Of a stretch of 64,000 nucleotides of DNA, positions 11,639 through 23,420 are shown piece by piece. The DNA is from Acanthosepion esculentum (Eukaryota > Mollusca > Cephalopoda > Sepiida > Sepiidae): the NCBI GenBank assembly GCA_964036315.1, contig OZ038482.1, forward strand, positions 7,778,020-7,842,019, read 5' to 3'. The number at the start of each line of letters is the position of its first letter. Within the stretch, counting starts at the first letter, position 1. The notes below the pieces were generated by a model, which was not told the DNA's origin, searched no databases, and saw only the letters and a list, made by a program, of their open reading frames with translations. Made by a program: the position numbers and the translations under genes.

Positions 11639-11736
11639 CCAATTCCTGCAATATCTGAAACCATGTTGCCCAGACCAGCAGCAGCCATCGTGGAGATCCC
11701 CAGCAGAGCACCAAAAGTACTATCAATGTATTCTCC
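11639..11736 (-). CDS. TMEM65: TMEM65 exon: second membrane helix
   Basis: This 98-nt exon has acceptor TTGCAG and a slightly unusual donor, GTCAGT. It encodes 32 codons plus two bases, reading GEYIDSTFGALLGIST then MAAAGLGNMVSDIAGI. It matches the conserved LGISTMAAAALGNLVSD region of TMEM65, the small-residue-rich second membrane helix. The two leftover bases join the next exon to give G-S-A-W-Y. A plain ORF reading runs past the donor into the intron, so the true end is set by the splice site and by the match to the next exon. Confidence 0.95.
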
Positions 11737-11788
11737 CTGCAACCAGAAAAATAAAAAGCATTTCAGTGAGAAAAAAAAGATAAAAGCA

Positions 11789-11864
11789 TTATATATAGAT
11801 AGATATAGATAGATATATAGATATAGATAGATATATATATAGATAGATATATAGATAGATAGAT
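11789..11864. repeat. (GATA)n-type microsatellite
   Basis: GATA and TATA units alternate right beside the acceptor side of a TMEM65 exon; the array begins about 50 bases upstream of the splice site. Confidence 0.9.
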
Positions 11865-11867
11865 GCA

Positions 11868-12530
11868 CATTGGTGTGCAGAAATTTTGGCACACTTTAGC
11901 AAATGAATTACTTTTATTAATTTTACCCCCTCCCAATAAATAAAGAGTGATAAGCAGTATGCATTTCCCTGTACATTTTATGATCTTTGAGAGTCAAAAA
12001 CAAGTTACTGCATTTTTCATTAATGTCCTATGGTGGATGAGAGAGCATCTTAGATATAGTAATTCTGAAATAAAGTCATGCAAAAATAATGGGCCCCTAG
12101 TGAAAATTTCACCTTTCAGCTCTTTCATAAGTTAAAAAGGAAATTTTTATTTTTTCAAAAAGTGATCTTTATTATTACAGAAAGTACAAAATATCAGTGT
12201 ATGAAGTTAGTAATTAGTGCTGCTCCATTTGGCTCAAATAATTGCTTCAATTCACATTGAATGGAACCAAGGTCCACATTTTCTCATTAGAAATTTTCTT
12301 TTCTATTCTTCTTGGCAGTAATCCCAAAGCTCTTAAAGATTGTATGGTTTTCATTCTAGCACTCGTTCCTTCAGTTCTGACCACAATGGTTCAATTACAC
12401 CGAGATCAGGACTTTGTGCTGGTCAATCTTCCAAAAGTTGAACATCTTCAGCCACAAGAAACTTTTTCTCTGCACGTAATGTGTGGTAAGTACCCCTGTC
12501 GTGCTTAAACATTCCTTCATATTCAGTCTG
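11868..12530 (-). pseudogene. Tc1-like DNA transposon, decayed
   Basis: Minus-strand frames give MFKHDRGTYHT, then KKFLVAEDVQLLED, PAQSPDLGVIEPLWSELK and FEPNGAAL. These are the usual C-terminal half of a Tc1/mariner transposase, including the PAQSPDLN-type catalytic block. Stops and frameshifts interrupt it. The left edge GTGTGCAGAAATTTTGGCAC resembles a Tc1 terminal repeat. The N-terminal half is not seen; a (TA)n array lies beyond 12560. Confidence 0.8.
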
Positions 12531-12555
12531 GCAGAAGATTAAACTATAGTAATCA

Positions 12556-12560
<5 letters not shown>

Positions 12561-12602
<42 letters not shown>
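12561..12602. repeat. (TA)n microsatellite
   Basis: About 20 TA units on the upstream side of the dead Tc1 copy. Confidence 0.9.
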
Positions 12603-12607
<5 letters not shown>

Positions 12608-14359
12608 GGACAATTTGTAAATTTCAAAAATTCAAATATGAAAAATGAGTTTCATTTTATTTTCATATACGGTCTTTTAAAACAATTTATAATCAACCTG
12701 ACTCCCTCTTCAAGTGTTTTGTTCACATTCCAAGCAATAAACAAGGTTACTGTGATCTTTCCATATGTTTCTACCACAATTATTACAGACAGTTTTACTT
12801 TATGGCCATGTGCTTTTAATTCACACAAATATTATGTCTAAAACCAAAAACTCCTTGTAGTTACTTGACAGAGTTATTCAGAAAGTTGCTTGACTAATCA
12901 TGAAATTTTGACTTACTACTTACTAAATAGTAAGGAAAAAATATTTTGTGGGATGTTCAAACACTGCACAGTAGAGGGTTAAGAATGCCTATTGTTCTAT
13001 TCTTGCCCAGCTCATACATCAAGAAAAGAAAAAGCATTGGCATTGAAAGTATTAAAATGTGAAGAGTGATTGAAACAGTATGTTGAATACTTGTAGTCTA
13101 GTGATATCTAGGAAGGGAAGAGCAATTTCATATAACACATGTAAGGCTTCTTTCCTTTTGCTGAACATCATTTTTTAATGAAATAATTTTAAAGAGCACT
13201 TCATTATTCAAAACAGAAAACACCAGAAATTTTGTTTGTTATTTAACCAATTTCAAAATTCGCTTCACTGTAAAGCTACCAAAACTTGGATGGCGCCCAT
13301 GGAAAGTGAACTGATTACAAACAAATCTGGGTTTTCTAGAAAGACAGAAGAAAACAGTGTCTTCATAGAAAAGAAAATATCTTTGAGTTGTTCACAAATA
13401 AATAATAATAGCAAAAAAGCTGTGCACTTTGAAAGATTTTCTGTTTTCTTTCATGTCTTATTTTCAAAATGTCAGCAAGTCATTTATAAAGAAGATTAAA
13501 ACACAAAGCAAGATAGATTTGATACGAAAGGTTTCTTTGCTCAACAATACTCAATATTTGATACTCAGAGAACCTTTTGTTACCTTGTACAATATTGATC
13601 TTTATGCAAATGCCAACATGTTCGAGTAGATAAGAAAAATCTATTGAAGAAAGTCATGGTGCAATAATAGTTTTAAGGAGATTATACACATATCAGAGCC
13701 TCCTATCCTGTCTGTACATGTGGTAGTGATGGTGGTTATTGAGAGATGTGAAGATGATTGGATAATCAGTTTAGCAGAGATGTTAACCTATCAGATTCTT
13801 AGGCATCCTGCTGATAACATTGCTCATGAGTAGATGCTGATCAGATGGCAAATTTATGACCATCATCATCATCTCTTGTCTGATATCAGAACTGATAAAA
13901 TTGAACAGACATGCTGCCGAGTTCAAATGAAAGAAATCTAATATAAAAAAATTTTAAAAAAAGATCTAAAAAGTTATATCATTCTATTTTAAGAATGAAA
14001 ACTTTTGTACAACATAAAAAACTATTATCAGATTGTAACTCGCTACAAAGTGCATTTCAAAGATTTAATCTGTTTTGATTTGCTCAAAAAGATATTTCAA
14101 CAGAAGAGACAACTTCTTCTCAAGGCCATACAGCATCAAGAGAAGTCAGGACTAAAAAAAAAAATAAGGTTTTTTTTAACCTCATAAATTGGTTTTTTTT
14201 TTTCTTGTGAATTATTGACCACAATGTTTATTGAGAGAAAACAACTAAACATGTTATGAAAGCTGAATGTATAGCTATAAATTTCATTATAAATATATTT
14301 ATTTAAAACATCAAATGTTTTAAAAGAAAAAAAAATCTTAGTTATATAGAAAAGAACAA
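12603..14359. other. Intron stretch, no gene seen
   Basis: AT-rich intron. I recognise no exon, repeat body or RNA gene. ORFs of 60-88 codons here have no domain features. Confidence 0.45.
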
Positions 14360-14530
14360 TGTCACTGTGGTAGTAGTACCCTATGTTCACTATGCACAAG
14401 CAATGGACTCACCCCAGTTGGCAATTTAACCTGTAAATCCTATTTTCCTTTTGTAGCCAAGTTTCATTTAGTTGAATAAAGCTTAGCACTTTTACTGTTG
14501 TCCTGAGCTCTGTTTACTCTTACAATTACT
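14360..14530 (+). repeat. 5' LTR of the deleted Ty3/gypsy element
   Basis: It begins near TGTCACTGTGGTAG and ends near CTTACAATTACT. GAATAAAGC near 14474 probably marks the R region. The exact ends are uncertain because no clear target-site duplication is visible. Confidence 0.75.
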
Positions 14531-14562
14531 TTATTCAACTAAACGAGTAGATAAAATCTAGT

Positions 14563-15843
14563 ATGGAAACAGTATGGAAGCCAAAATGCTTGGATGTCAA
14601 ACCTTGTTCACAAACAGCTGCCAGCGACTACTGCCATTGGCAAACTATCCTACTAAACTATATAGATGATTACCAGGAAAAGCGTACTAAAATTAAGAAT
14701 GCTAATATTCAAGAATGGTGGTTAGAACTTTCAGACTTCAATTACACGATAAAATACCACCCTGGCAAGGAGAATGTAGTTCCTGATGAACTTAGTCAAG
14801 CTTACACTTGCTCAACTATTACCAGTTCTGCCCTTACTGACATTCACAATGGGCTATGCCACCCAGGAGTTACTAGACTCTTACATTTTGTTAGAGGGGA
14901 AAAAAATCTTCCTTTTTCTATGGGGGAGATAAAAAAAAGTGTGTGCTTCTGCAGAATCTATGTGGAAATTAAACCTTCTTTCTAAACTTGCCAGAAAACA
15001 CTCTTATCAAGGCAACCAGACCCCCATGGAATGACTAAGTATTAAATTTAAGGGACCCATGCCTTCTGCCACATGCAACATATATTTACTGGTAGTAATT
15101 GACGAATATTCATGGTTTCCATTTGTCCTCCCATGTCCGAACATGCACACTACCTTAGTAATCAAATCCTTAAATCTTCTGTTCAGCTTAGCTGGGATGC
15201 CTCTGAGAGAGGTGTGTCTTTCATGTCTAAGGAATTGAGAGACTACCTCTCCCCAAAAAAGGGTAGTGACAAGTAAATCCACTTTATATATCATTCAACC
15301 AGGAATGCAAGGTTGAACAATTTAACGGCACTATGTGGAAGGCGATTCAGTTAGCTGTTAGATCACGAAACATACCTGAGAAGTACCAGGAATTGGTGCT
15401 TCCCGAAGTGCTATATTCTGTAAGATCGTTGCTATGTACTTCTACAAATACAACCCCTCACGAGCATTTCTTTGCATTCCCTTGTTGTTCATCACACAGA
15501 AGTTCTCTCCCATCCTGGCTAATGTCACCAGGTCCCATTTTATTAAGGAGGTTCATAAGAAATAGTAAAACCGACCCTTATGCAGACCAAGTCAAACTCT
15601 TTGAAAGTAGTCCAACATGCCAACATAAAGTATCTAGATGGAATGGAGTCAACTGTATCTGTTCATGATTTAGCACCCTACCCAGAAGTGGAGTTAACCC
15701 CCGAGTCCCCCACTGTGGAACAAAATAGGAGTACCCTGAGTGCCCCCATACAGGAGGAGGACACACCGCATAACGGAGATGATGCTGGGGTCCAACAGGT
15801 CAGGACATCTGAATGGACAAGTCCCCCAAATTGTTATGGATAG
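14563..15843 (+). pseudogene. Ty3/gypsy RNase H tail and integrase remnant
   Basis: The first frame reads KNANIQEWWLELSDFNYTIK, then YHPGKENVVPDELSQ (end of RNase H), then HNGLCHPGVTRLLHFVR, the histidine side of the integrase zinc finger. The paired cysteines are damaged (KSVCFCRIYVEIKPSF). The integrase core is scattered over several frames with stops. The end reads NIKYLDGMESTVSVHDLAPY, typical of the C-terminus in this lineage. The HPGVTRL type of integrase suggests a CsRN1-like or related metazoan lineage, but this is from memory. Confidence 0.8.
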
Positions 15844-15872
15844 TAACACTACATTTTTCTAGGAATGAAGAA

Positions 15873-16040
15873 TGTGGTGGTAGTAGTATCCTATGTTCCC
15901 TATGTACAAGCAATGGACTCGCCCCAGTTGGCTATTTGACTTTTAACTCCTATTTTTCTTTTGTACTTGAATTCTGTTTAGTAGAATAAAGCTTAGCACT
16001 TTTACTGCTGTCCTCAGCTCTGTTTACTCTTACAATTACT
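15873..16040 (+). repeat. 3' LTR of the deleted Ty3/gypsy element
   Basis: It is a direct repeat of 14360-14530 with scattered substitutions. It keeps GAATAAAGC near 15984 and ends CTCTTACAATTACT. Confidence 0.75.
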
Positions 16041-17104
16041 ACAGTCACTTAGACAAAGCATGCCCATTTTCCTGATTAAAATTTATAAATTTCCAAACTG
16101 ATTTTTAGATTAAACTAAAATCTATTTATATTCCATAAGATTTGACACTTTTTGTATGGAATAAAAAGTTACAAAATTTATTACTGAAGAAAAAAAAAAA
16201 AAAAAAAAAAATCTCATAATACAAATCAAAATAATTTGAAAATGTCTTCCAGTAATTGTTTTGAGCTAATCAATTACATTAAATGGAAATGATTTTTTTA
16301 AAAAGTCACTTGTTGAGTCTTACTACAAGATACGACAGAATTATTTAAATGGATGGTTGGTTTGTTGGTTGGTTGAGGTAACCATTAAGGAGAATTGCAA
16401 TTGATCAGCACTCTTTCTCTCACTTTGCTCGAAGGAAGTTGGAAATTAGTTTTCCTCAGATCAGATTGTAAAATTTCCACCATCTTCCCATGGTAAAAAA
16501 AAAACAAAAAAAACAAAAAAAAAACATGGATCAAGGTTTTCACTACACACATGTAAAGTGACATCAATGGCTGCAAGCAAACAAATGATGTGTTCATGAC
16601 AGCCAACAGCAATAACTTAAATTACTGCAAACCACTAAAACATTTAAAAAAAAAAAAAAAATTTAAGTTTTTTTTATTAAAACAAGATTTGTAAAACCAT
16701 AGTAACAGCTTCCTTATTGTAGCCTCCATTGTGGTTTTTTTTTTTTTCATTCGAAGAGAAAAATTACAGCCTGCTGGATTTCCTCTTGAAAAAGGTATAA
16801 AGGAAGTCATTCAGGTTTCAACACCATCCAATATTACAAAACAAAATTTTAAAAAAGAAAGTCAAATATTTCCAATTCTACAGAGTGGATTATGTTCAAA
16901 ATGACAATGAATATTCTTAAAACTTAGCCTGCACTTTGGTACATTTGCATAAAAACAAATCAAGGAGAAAGAAAAGTCAAACAACAAAAAATGTTTACTG
17001 CAAAAAGGTGTAGCATCCAAAATTGAAGAACAACATTGTAAATATGCATCACAACATGAACTTAATATCAATACAAAATATTAATAAAGTGCTCTTAATT
17101 ACTT
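16041..17104. other. Intron stretch, no gene seen
   Basis: AT-rich intron with poly-A runs at 16189-16210, 16495-16524 and 16646-16661. No exon or repeat body recognised. Confidence 0.45.
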
Positions 17105-17850
17105 CTGCACATCTAAGATCACGTAACTAATTTGTCAAATTGTTCAGGTGTATGTTTGTTCTATTCCTTCTGCAGTTTTGCACTTTCCTTTTCAGATATT
17201 TAAATCATTGTACTTGCTGGATTTTGGTCTCTCCAACATGTAATTTGCATATTGTTCCTTTTACTGACAACCATACATTCCATCTTCTTGCAATTGATGT
17301 TTAGTCCTTTCTTCTTGCTTTCTTTCACTACCTTTTGTGGGAGATTTTGTAGTTTCTTTTCTGTATCCACTACCAGTACAGTGTGATTTGTATATCTTAT
17401 GTTATGAAGATCGTTGACACTAATAATGAATCCTGGTGGGACTTCTAATTCTCTCAGAATTGCCTCACTCTATAGGTTGAATAGTCTGGTGAGATGACCC
17501 AGCCTTGTCTTACACCCACTGTTTTTGTATATTTACTGAATTCATTTTCTATCTCTATGCAGGCAGTTTACTCCTTGTATGGGTTCTGGCTTATTGTAAT
17601 ATCCCTCTCAAATATATCATGGTCTATCTAGCAGTTTCATTAGTTCTTTGCAACTTATTTCATAAAACATTTTTGCATAATCTATAAAACATTAGTATAC
17701 ATTCTTTTGTATTTGTATTGCTCTTCCCGATATCGTTTCAAGCATAAATATTGCATGCTTTGTTCCAGTTTCTTGAACAAAGCTGTACTGTTCTTGTCCT
17801 ATTTCTGGTCTGATTCTGCTGAGTGCTCTAGTCATCAGAATTAAAAATTA
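17105..17850 (-). pseudogene. LINE reverse transcriptase relic
   Basis: Minus-strand frames give RIRPEIGQEQYSFVQETGTK, AIFMLETISGRAIQIQK and VY.CFIDYAK.F. They go on to VGVRQGWVISPD, HNIRYTNHTVLVVDTEKKLQ and KGLNINCKKMECMVVSK. These are ordered blocks of a non-LTR reverse transcriptase. The catalytic (Y/F)ADD block is mutated to YTNH and the frame breaks several times, so it is inactive. The organisation resembles LINEs of the RTE-like group common in molluscs; the C-terminal piece of the same type appears at 52375 on the other strand. Confidence 0.8.
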
Positions 17851-18259
17851 CCAAAATCCTATTGACATTCTATTAATTCCAATTCCAAAATTCATTGCCA
17901 TTGTTTCAGTAATAATCAGCTGCATGAAAACGATTTACGGTAACCAGTTGTATATTAATAAGTAAAGCATTATGGCATAATGATTCTTGAAGACAATGTA
18001 TCTTAAAAATGAGAAGTGAATAATAAAAAAAAAATTTATATATATATATATCTGGGATCACCCTTGATGATCACAGTAAGATATAGAAAGTACTTAGGCA
18101 AATAAATGTGATTTTCACTGTAACAGTGCATTTCTTGCCTCATTTGACTAATACACAGAAAAATATTTGTGAATATGAAAGGATTATGCTAAAAATAAGT
18201 AAACATGTTTGTAATTTATTTAACCAGACATGCTTAAAAGAGAATTTCCTGGCTAAATA

Positions 18260-18285
18260 CGTGTGTGTGTGTGTGTGTGTGTGTA
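18260..18285. repeat. (TG)n microsatellite
   Basis: About 12 TG units, directly visible. Confidence 0.85.
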
Positions 18286-18639
18286 TAGAAAAATAAGAAA
18301 GGACTGCTAGGTTAATAATCCAAAATTCTTTAGTATTTTTGTTTTTAAAAAACAGCGATCAATACAATAGTAGAGCTTATATTATAATTATTTTTTTAAA
18401 ATGATTCCATCTCTACACAAGAGTTCTCAGGTTTCAAAAACAGAAGCAAAAAACTTCAATTTCATTTATAGAAATTAAATTAAAGCAGCAAGTCTTGTTT
18501 CATCCTCAAGCAAATTTTGGAATAACTAATTTTGAAATTTACAGAGCTTTATAAGACTGAATTATGGCACTTTATGTCCTCCATATGATTTGACTGACCT
18601 GATGAATATTCATGAATGTTACCAAATTTAAAAGCCTTG

Positions 18640-18710
18640 ATAAACCAATGACATCCTACATTTGCCTTGATAAAGTCCTCAGAGGATGAAACATGTCAGC
18701 TAAGAATAGT
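18640..18710 (+). repeat. Penelope-like end motif, third copy
   Basis: It contains CATCCTACATTTGCCTTGAT, AAAGTCCTCAGAGGATGAAAC and ATGTCAGC. The stem GTCC..GGAT closes a small loop and is followed by GAAAC, as in a type I hammerhead, but the core that should read CUGAUGA reads UUGAUAA. It matches both arms of the inverted pair at 2178-2512. A short (TA)n run follows at 18744-18771. Confidence 0.5.
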
Positions 18711-18740
18711 TTTTCTTACACTTTATCTGACAATAATAAT

Positions 18741-18772
<32 letters not shown>

Positions 18773-19089
18773 AAGATAGCTTTTAGATTGTTATCTGCAA
18801 ATTACTGATTCTGGTGTAAATAAAAAGAAACATTCTTAAATGTCAATATAATCATTGCTACGTAGATGAGAACAAAATGACTGATGGCAAGACAGGATAT
18901 GGATGTAATTCTTTATTCTACCTTAAAAATAAGCTTTTCACACTTGATTTCTATCTACACGCAAAGATCTCTCTTATATGGGCAAAGATTTCAACATGAC
19001 AACAACAAAAAATGAATCAAGCAGTTAATAATGAAATTGACAGCATTTCACTTTTTCATTTCTTCTCCTTTCATAACATTATTTTTTTT

Positions 19090-19260
19090 ACTAATTTCAC
19101 CCAATAAAAGGCTCAAGAATCACTCAAGGTAAAGCGTTACTGAATGAGTGTTGTCTGAGATCAGAAGTGCAGTTTATTTTGAAAAAATAACGGTTAATAC
19201 TAAATTTGAAAAAAGAAGAAGCTGTCTGAATGGAACTTCCTTCTTACTAAACAAGATTGC
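19090..19260 (-). mobile_element. LINE 3' tail fragment
   Basis: GAATCACTCAAGGTAAAGCG followed by TTACTGAATGA matches the 3' end of the CR1/Jockey-type copy at 3927-4835 in the same orientation. TCTGAATGGAACTTCCTTCT matches its RRKFHSD-coding part. Most of the body is missing. Confidence 0.55.
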
Positions 19261-21349
19261 TTCTTGTCATTTTCAAGAAAATGTTTTTCTTCTTAGTACA
19301 ATAAAAAATACCAAAAAGAAAAAGCAGTAGCGTTTTTTGTTCTATTTTCCTAAATTTAGACTGAAAATCAATTTAATTTTATGCTTTATTTTGTAAGCCG
19401 ATACCAGACTTTATAAAACTAGAGGATTATTTTATAATGCAAATTTATACCTTTCTCTTCAGCTCCATAAAACAAGATGGAGTTCTCTCTTAAACATTTT
19501 AGGGATAAATTATCAAAATTTTCAGATTAAGTAATCAGAAAAATTTATAGAAATTGTAAATTTCTGTGAAGCCTAATTTCTAAGAAAAATCTTTTTTTCT
19601 TCTTGAATTGAGTTGAGCTGAAAGATAATCTTTATCAGATGGGCCGTACAAACTGTGTTCTTTCCACACTTGAAGAATTAGAATATCATGTAGTTCTGGC
19701 ACACAATTTGTCTTACCAGATGTTATGAATAGAGAATTAATGGACAAACCAAAAGGAGACAGCTATTTTGTTATCTGGCGTTCAAAGAAGTAATGCATAC
19801 AACATTAACAGCTAACTGGAAAAAGTAATGCTCAATAGAAAAAGAGAATATCTTAAAATGGAAATTTATTCAAGATGATTATGTTTTAAACATTGCATTG
19901 ACAGATGAGAACATCAGATAAATATGAAGCTAATTATACAAGATTTCATGAACTTAATAATTAACCACTTGACACCAACATACATGAGGGGGGGGTATCT
20001 GACTCTAAATATAGTATGTTTAACAAAACAGCTAAAATAGATACCAAAATAATACTGAAATAGCAAAGTTAGATAAACATTAGGAAAGATTTTAAAACAT
20101 TTCTAATGTTTTATTTTTTTCTCAAAGACGATCAAAGTGATAAGGAAAAATACAGTTTATTAGGAATAAAAAAAAACAAAAAAAAAACAAGGCTACACAA
20201 ACCAAATTCATTCATTACAACCAAGCAGAAAATCAATAGAAATTATTATCATTGCTTTAGATGAATGTAGATGTTTTAATAACATTTATTAAAACATTTT
20301 AAGAAATTAATGATGAGAAGATAAAAGACTTTGGAACTCATTTGGAATGCAATAAGAGTAGAAAAAAAGGCATGTACTTGCAAACTTCCATTTACAGAAA
20401 GAAATATGAAGAGGCATCAAAAATTAAAGTTGATTTTAAAGTAGAGGTCAAGATACTTCAACTTCTGATGCCCCAAACACGTTTTGAACACTGGACTATA
20501 AAATGAAAACATTGCAGGTAGGGAGAGGTGGTGTGAGACAATAAAACGACAAAAAACAGCAATTATTGCATGGATGCTTTTGAAAGTTCTGAAGTATTCA
20601 ATGAGACATGTAAATATATTTTATTTTTGACACTCATATTGAAACTTAATTTTTGACAAGCATTTCATTTTTTTTATGATCACTTTGTGCTATATATCTG
20701 ATGTTATTGGCACTAAGTTATCTAAGGAAAAAAAATGAAGAATCAGTTTATAAGGTTTGATTTGCCAACCAAAAATGCTTGGAGTTGAAACGGTAATGTA
20801 ACTCAAAAGAGAAAAGGAACTTCTCAAAACAAAATGGATCTTGCCAAGAGACTAGTCTTAATTTCTGATCTATATGGTCTAGTGATGACTGCAGACTGAC
20901 AATCAAAAGTTTGTTACAATAGAAAGCAGCTAGAAGTAAGATTAAAGAAATACTAGTCAATAATAACGGACAACACATCACCTAATAACAATTCAAGATA
21001 ATATTAGTATTTCAATTATCAAAAGAAAACAAAAACCAAAGATATTTTCCAAATGCTTTTTAAATTCTCTAAAAGATCAATCCTCTTTTCTTGGCAATGT
21101 GGAAACTTCAAAATATCCTGTCAAGAGAGATTACACGTAGATTTTTCCATATTTAAAGGATCAGATAAATTTCATTACAATGAAATTACAACAGGACAGC
21201 CAATAAAAATTCAAAAATCAACTTTTGCATAACCTGAAATTACAATATCAGCTCCTGTTCAATTTACAACGGAATATCTGCTGGAAATCCATGATTCAAC
21301 TTGAAGTGAAACCAGAAGTGACAAGATTTCATTACCACTATAAATTTTT
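19261..21349. other. Intron stretch, no gene seen
   Basis: AT-rich intron without a recognisable exon or repeat body. A G-run lies at 19990. ORFs here are short and featureless. Confidence 0.45.
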
Positions 21350-22420
21350 ATGCCAATGTTTCACTTGGTAGTAAGTATTTTGTGCAGCTTCCATTAGCCT
21401 GAATAATTGCCTCAACGAAGGAATGCATGCAAATCCATCGCCATCAGTAAGGACGTGCGTTCTTTAGTGCTGAGCTCCAACAACTCTTCAAGATTGTATG
21501 AATTCTTCCGAGAAACTTTGCTCTTTAATTCTATCAACATTTGCTTCATGATATTTTAGTTGAGTCTCTGAGCTGGACAATCTCTCAATACTGTGAAATG
21601 TTAACCTGTTATGTCACACAAACTAATAAATTTCTCTTTCATCCAACAAAAGTAACAAATGGTCTTTCATTGACTGAATACAGACAAAGAAGCCCTTAAA
21701 AAAGTATCTGTATCTCTTAGAAGCCCTTAAAAAAGTATCTGTATCTCTTAGAAGCCCTTAAAAAAGTATCTGTATCTCTTAGAAGCCCTTAAAAAAGTAT
21801 CTGTATCTCTTAGAAGCCCTTAAAAAAGTATCTGTATCTCTTAGAAGCCCTTAAAAAAGTATCTGTATCTCTTAGAAGCCCTTAAAAAAGTATCTGTATC
21901 TCTTAGAAGCCCTTAAAAAAGTATCTGTATCTCTTAGAAGCCCTTAAAAAAGTATCTGTATCTCTTAGAAGCCCTTAAAAAAGTATCTGTATCTCTTAAA
22001 AGCCCTTAAAAAAGTATCTGTATCTCTTAGAAGCCCTTAAAAAAGTATCTGTATCTCTTAGAAGCCCTTAAAAAAGTATCTGTATCTCTTAGAAGCCCTT
22101 AAAAAAGTATCTGTATCTCCTTATATTTGGCACTGTTTAATTTACCATCAACTTTCTTTATCCAGGACGTTTTAGATTTTCGCAAAGTATCAAATTTGGA
22201 GAGAAGAGGAAGACTTTAATTGTTTGTCATGTAATGGGGCTCATTTTGTTTTCCTGAAAATCTTCAAACACCTTTTTTATTAGAATGAAGCTCTAGCCTT
22301 ATTTCATTCATTGTTGGAACTATTCCAAGCTTCTGCATTCTAGAGGTCATGCATCTGAGATCGACTTAATCTGACCTTCAAATACTTTTTGATTAATACT
22401 GGTTTCTTTACAGTATATTT
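21350..22420 (-). pseudogene. Tc1-like DNA transposon, decayed and interrupted by a minisatellite
   Basis: On the minus strand 21370-21610 gives DCPAQRLN, ELKSKVSRKNSYNLEEL and FVEAIIQANGSCTKYL. This is a decayed match to the Tc1 C-terminus (DWPAQSPDLN, ELK, ANGG.TKY). Upstream at 22130-22420 short frames resemble the middle of a Tc1 transposase (NEIRLELHSNK, LDKES). Between them sits a 434-bp tandem array (21688-22121) that cannot have been part of an active gene, since 31 is not a multiple of three. Confidence 0.7.
21688..22121. repeat. 31-bp minisatellite, 14 copies
   Basis: The unit AGAAGCCCTTAAAAAAGTAT plus CTGTATCTCTT (31 bp) repeats 14 times head to tail without spacers. I see only one internal change, G to A at the start of the eleventh unit, and a C near the end of the last unit. 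Such uniformity points to recent expansion or homogenisation, in contrast to the old decayed transposon around it. Confidence 0.97.
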
Positions 22421-22750
22421 TCCCTATACTTTTCTTTTTACCTTATAGAAATATACCATAATGTATATAAATTTAGCCTTGTGTTTAAATGAGTAATTTT
22501 CTTTTTAAATTTTCAGTTTCTATTTCCAGAAAAATAGATTTAAAATTCTTGATTCACATTACTCAGATCTTATGAATGAAAAGCATAAAAAAATCATTAT
22601 CTCTGAAATAAAACATTTTAGTCAAAATAGTGTTTTTAAAAGAAATGATGAAACAGTTTTTAAAATTTGATTGATGGTAAATTTTGTAGAGTATTTTTCA
22701 TTTTTTCAGAGGTTGATAAAATATCATTTTTTTAAATGTTTTCTTCAAGC

Positions 22751-22833
22751 AAAAATTAAAATTTCAAATACAAAAATATTTCCATTATTGTTCAAGTAAT
22801 GGAAATAGTTTCGTATTTGAAATTTTAATTTTT
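22751..22833. repeat. 37-bp inverted repeat (hairpin)
   Basis: The arms 22751-22787 and 22797-22833 are reverse complements with very few mismatches around a 9-base loop (TTGTTCAAG). AT-rich; possibly a small foldback element or a replication product. Confidence 0.85.
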
Positions 22834-23420
22834 CTAAAGAGTCAATTCCATAAGTTATAGGTGACAACTATTGTAACTCAATTATGATTAACATTTAAAT
22901 ATATACCAAAATCCATTTGCAAAATTTGATCCATAAGTATTTTATTATATTCTAGATTCCAACAAACAAATGATTTAGAACTCACTCTATGTTTCAGATG
23001 AGCCTCAGTTTGATCTTTGTATATTTAGTGTCATGTAGTGCCTTAAGAATCAACATTTACAAAACTAAATGAATTCCATAAGAGTAAGGCTAATGACAAA
23101 TAATGGCTGACATGTCTCTCAGAATGAAACTTAATCATATCAAACAACACTGACAGACAACAAAAATGCAACACCCAGAATAGACATTTCAATTTACTGC
23201 ACAGCTAATATGGTTGGATCACACTTACAGTAAATGAACATATATATATATATTGCACAGGTTCTAAAATAAGGGATCTGTTAGACCCCATATTAATGTA
23301 CTGTACATTCTCTTTGAGCATTGACACATACATGTCCTCTCACATATATATGACTGTATAGCTAACAAATATCATCTAGCAATATATAATTCCATGCCTT
23401 GTTGATGCAACATGCTTAGA

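Larger units (their letters stand above)
14360..16040 (+). mobile_element. Ty3/gypsy LTR retrotransposon, internally deleted
   Basis: Two direct repeats of about 170 bp (14360-14530 and 15873-16040) enclose a coding remnant of the RNase H end and the integrase. Gag, protease and reverse transcriptase are gone, so a deletion or recombination removed most of the inside. The LTRs share GGTAGTAGTA, CAAGCAATGGACTC, a GAATAAAGC polyadenylation signal and CTCTGTTTACTCTTACAATT, and differ at roughly one site in eight. That means an old insertion. It sits in the 18-kb TMEM65 intron, on the opposite strand to the gene. Confidence 0.85.

Noticed and set aside
21688..22121. CRISPR-like array of 31-bp repeats
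   Set aside because: The units abut with no unique spacers and the genome is eukaryotic; it is a simple minisatellite.
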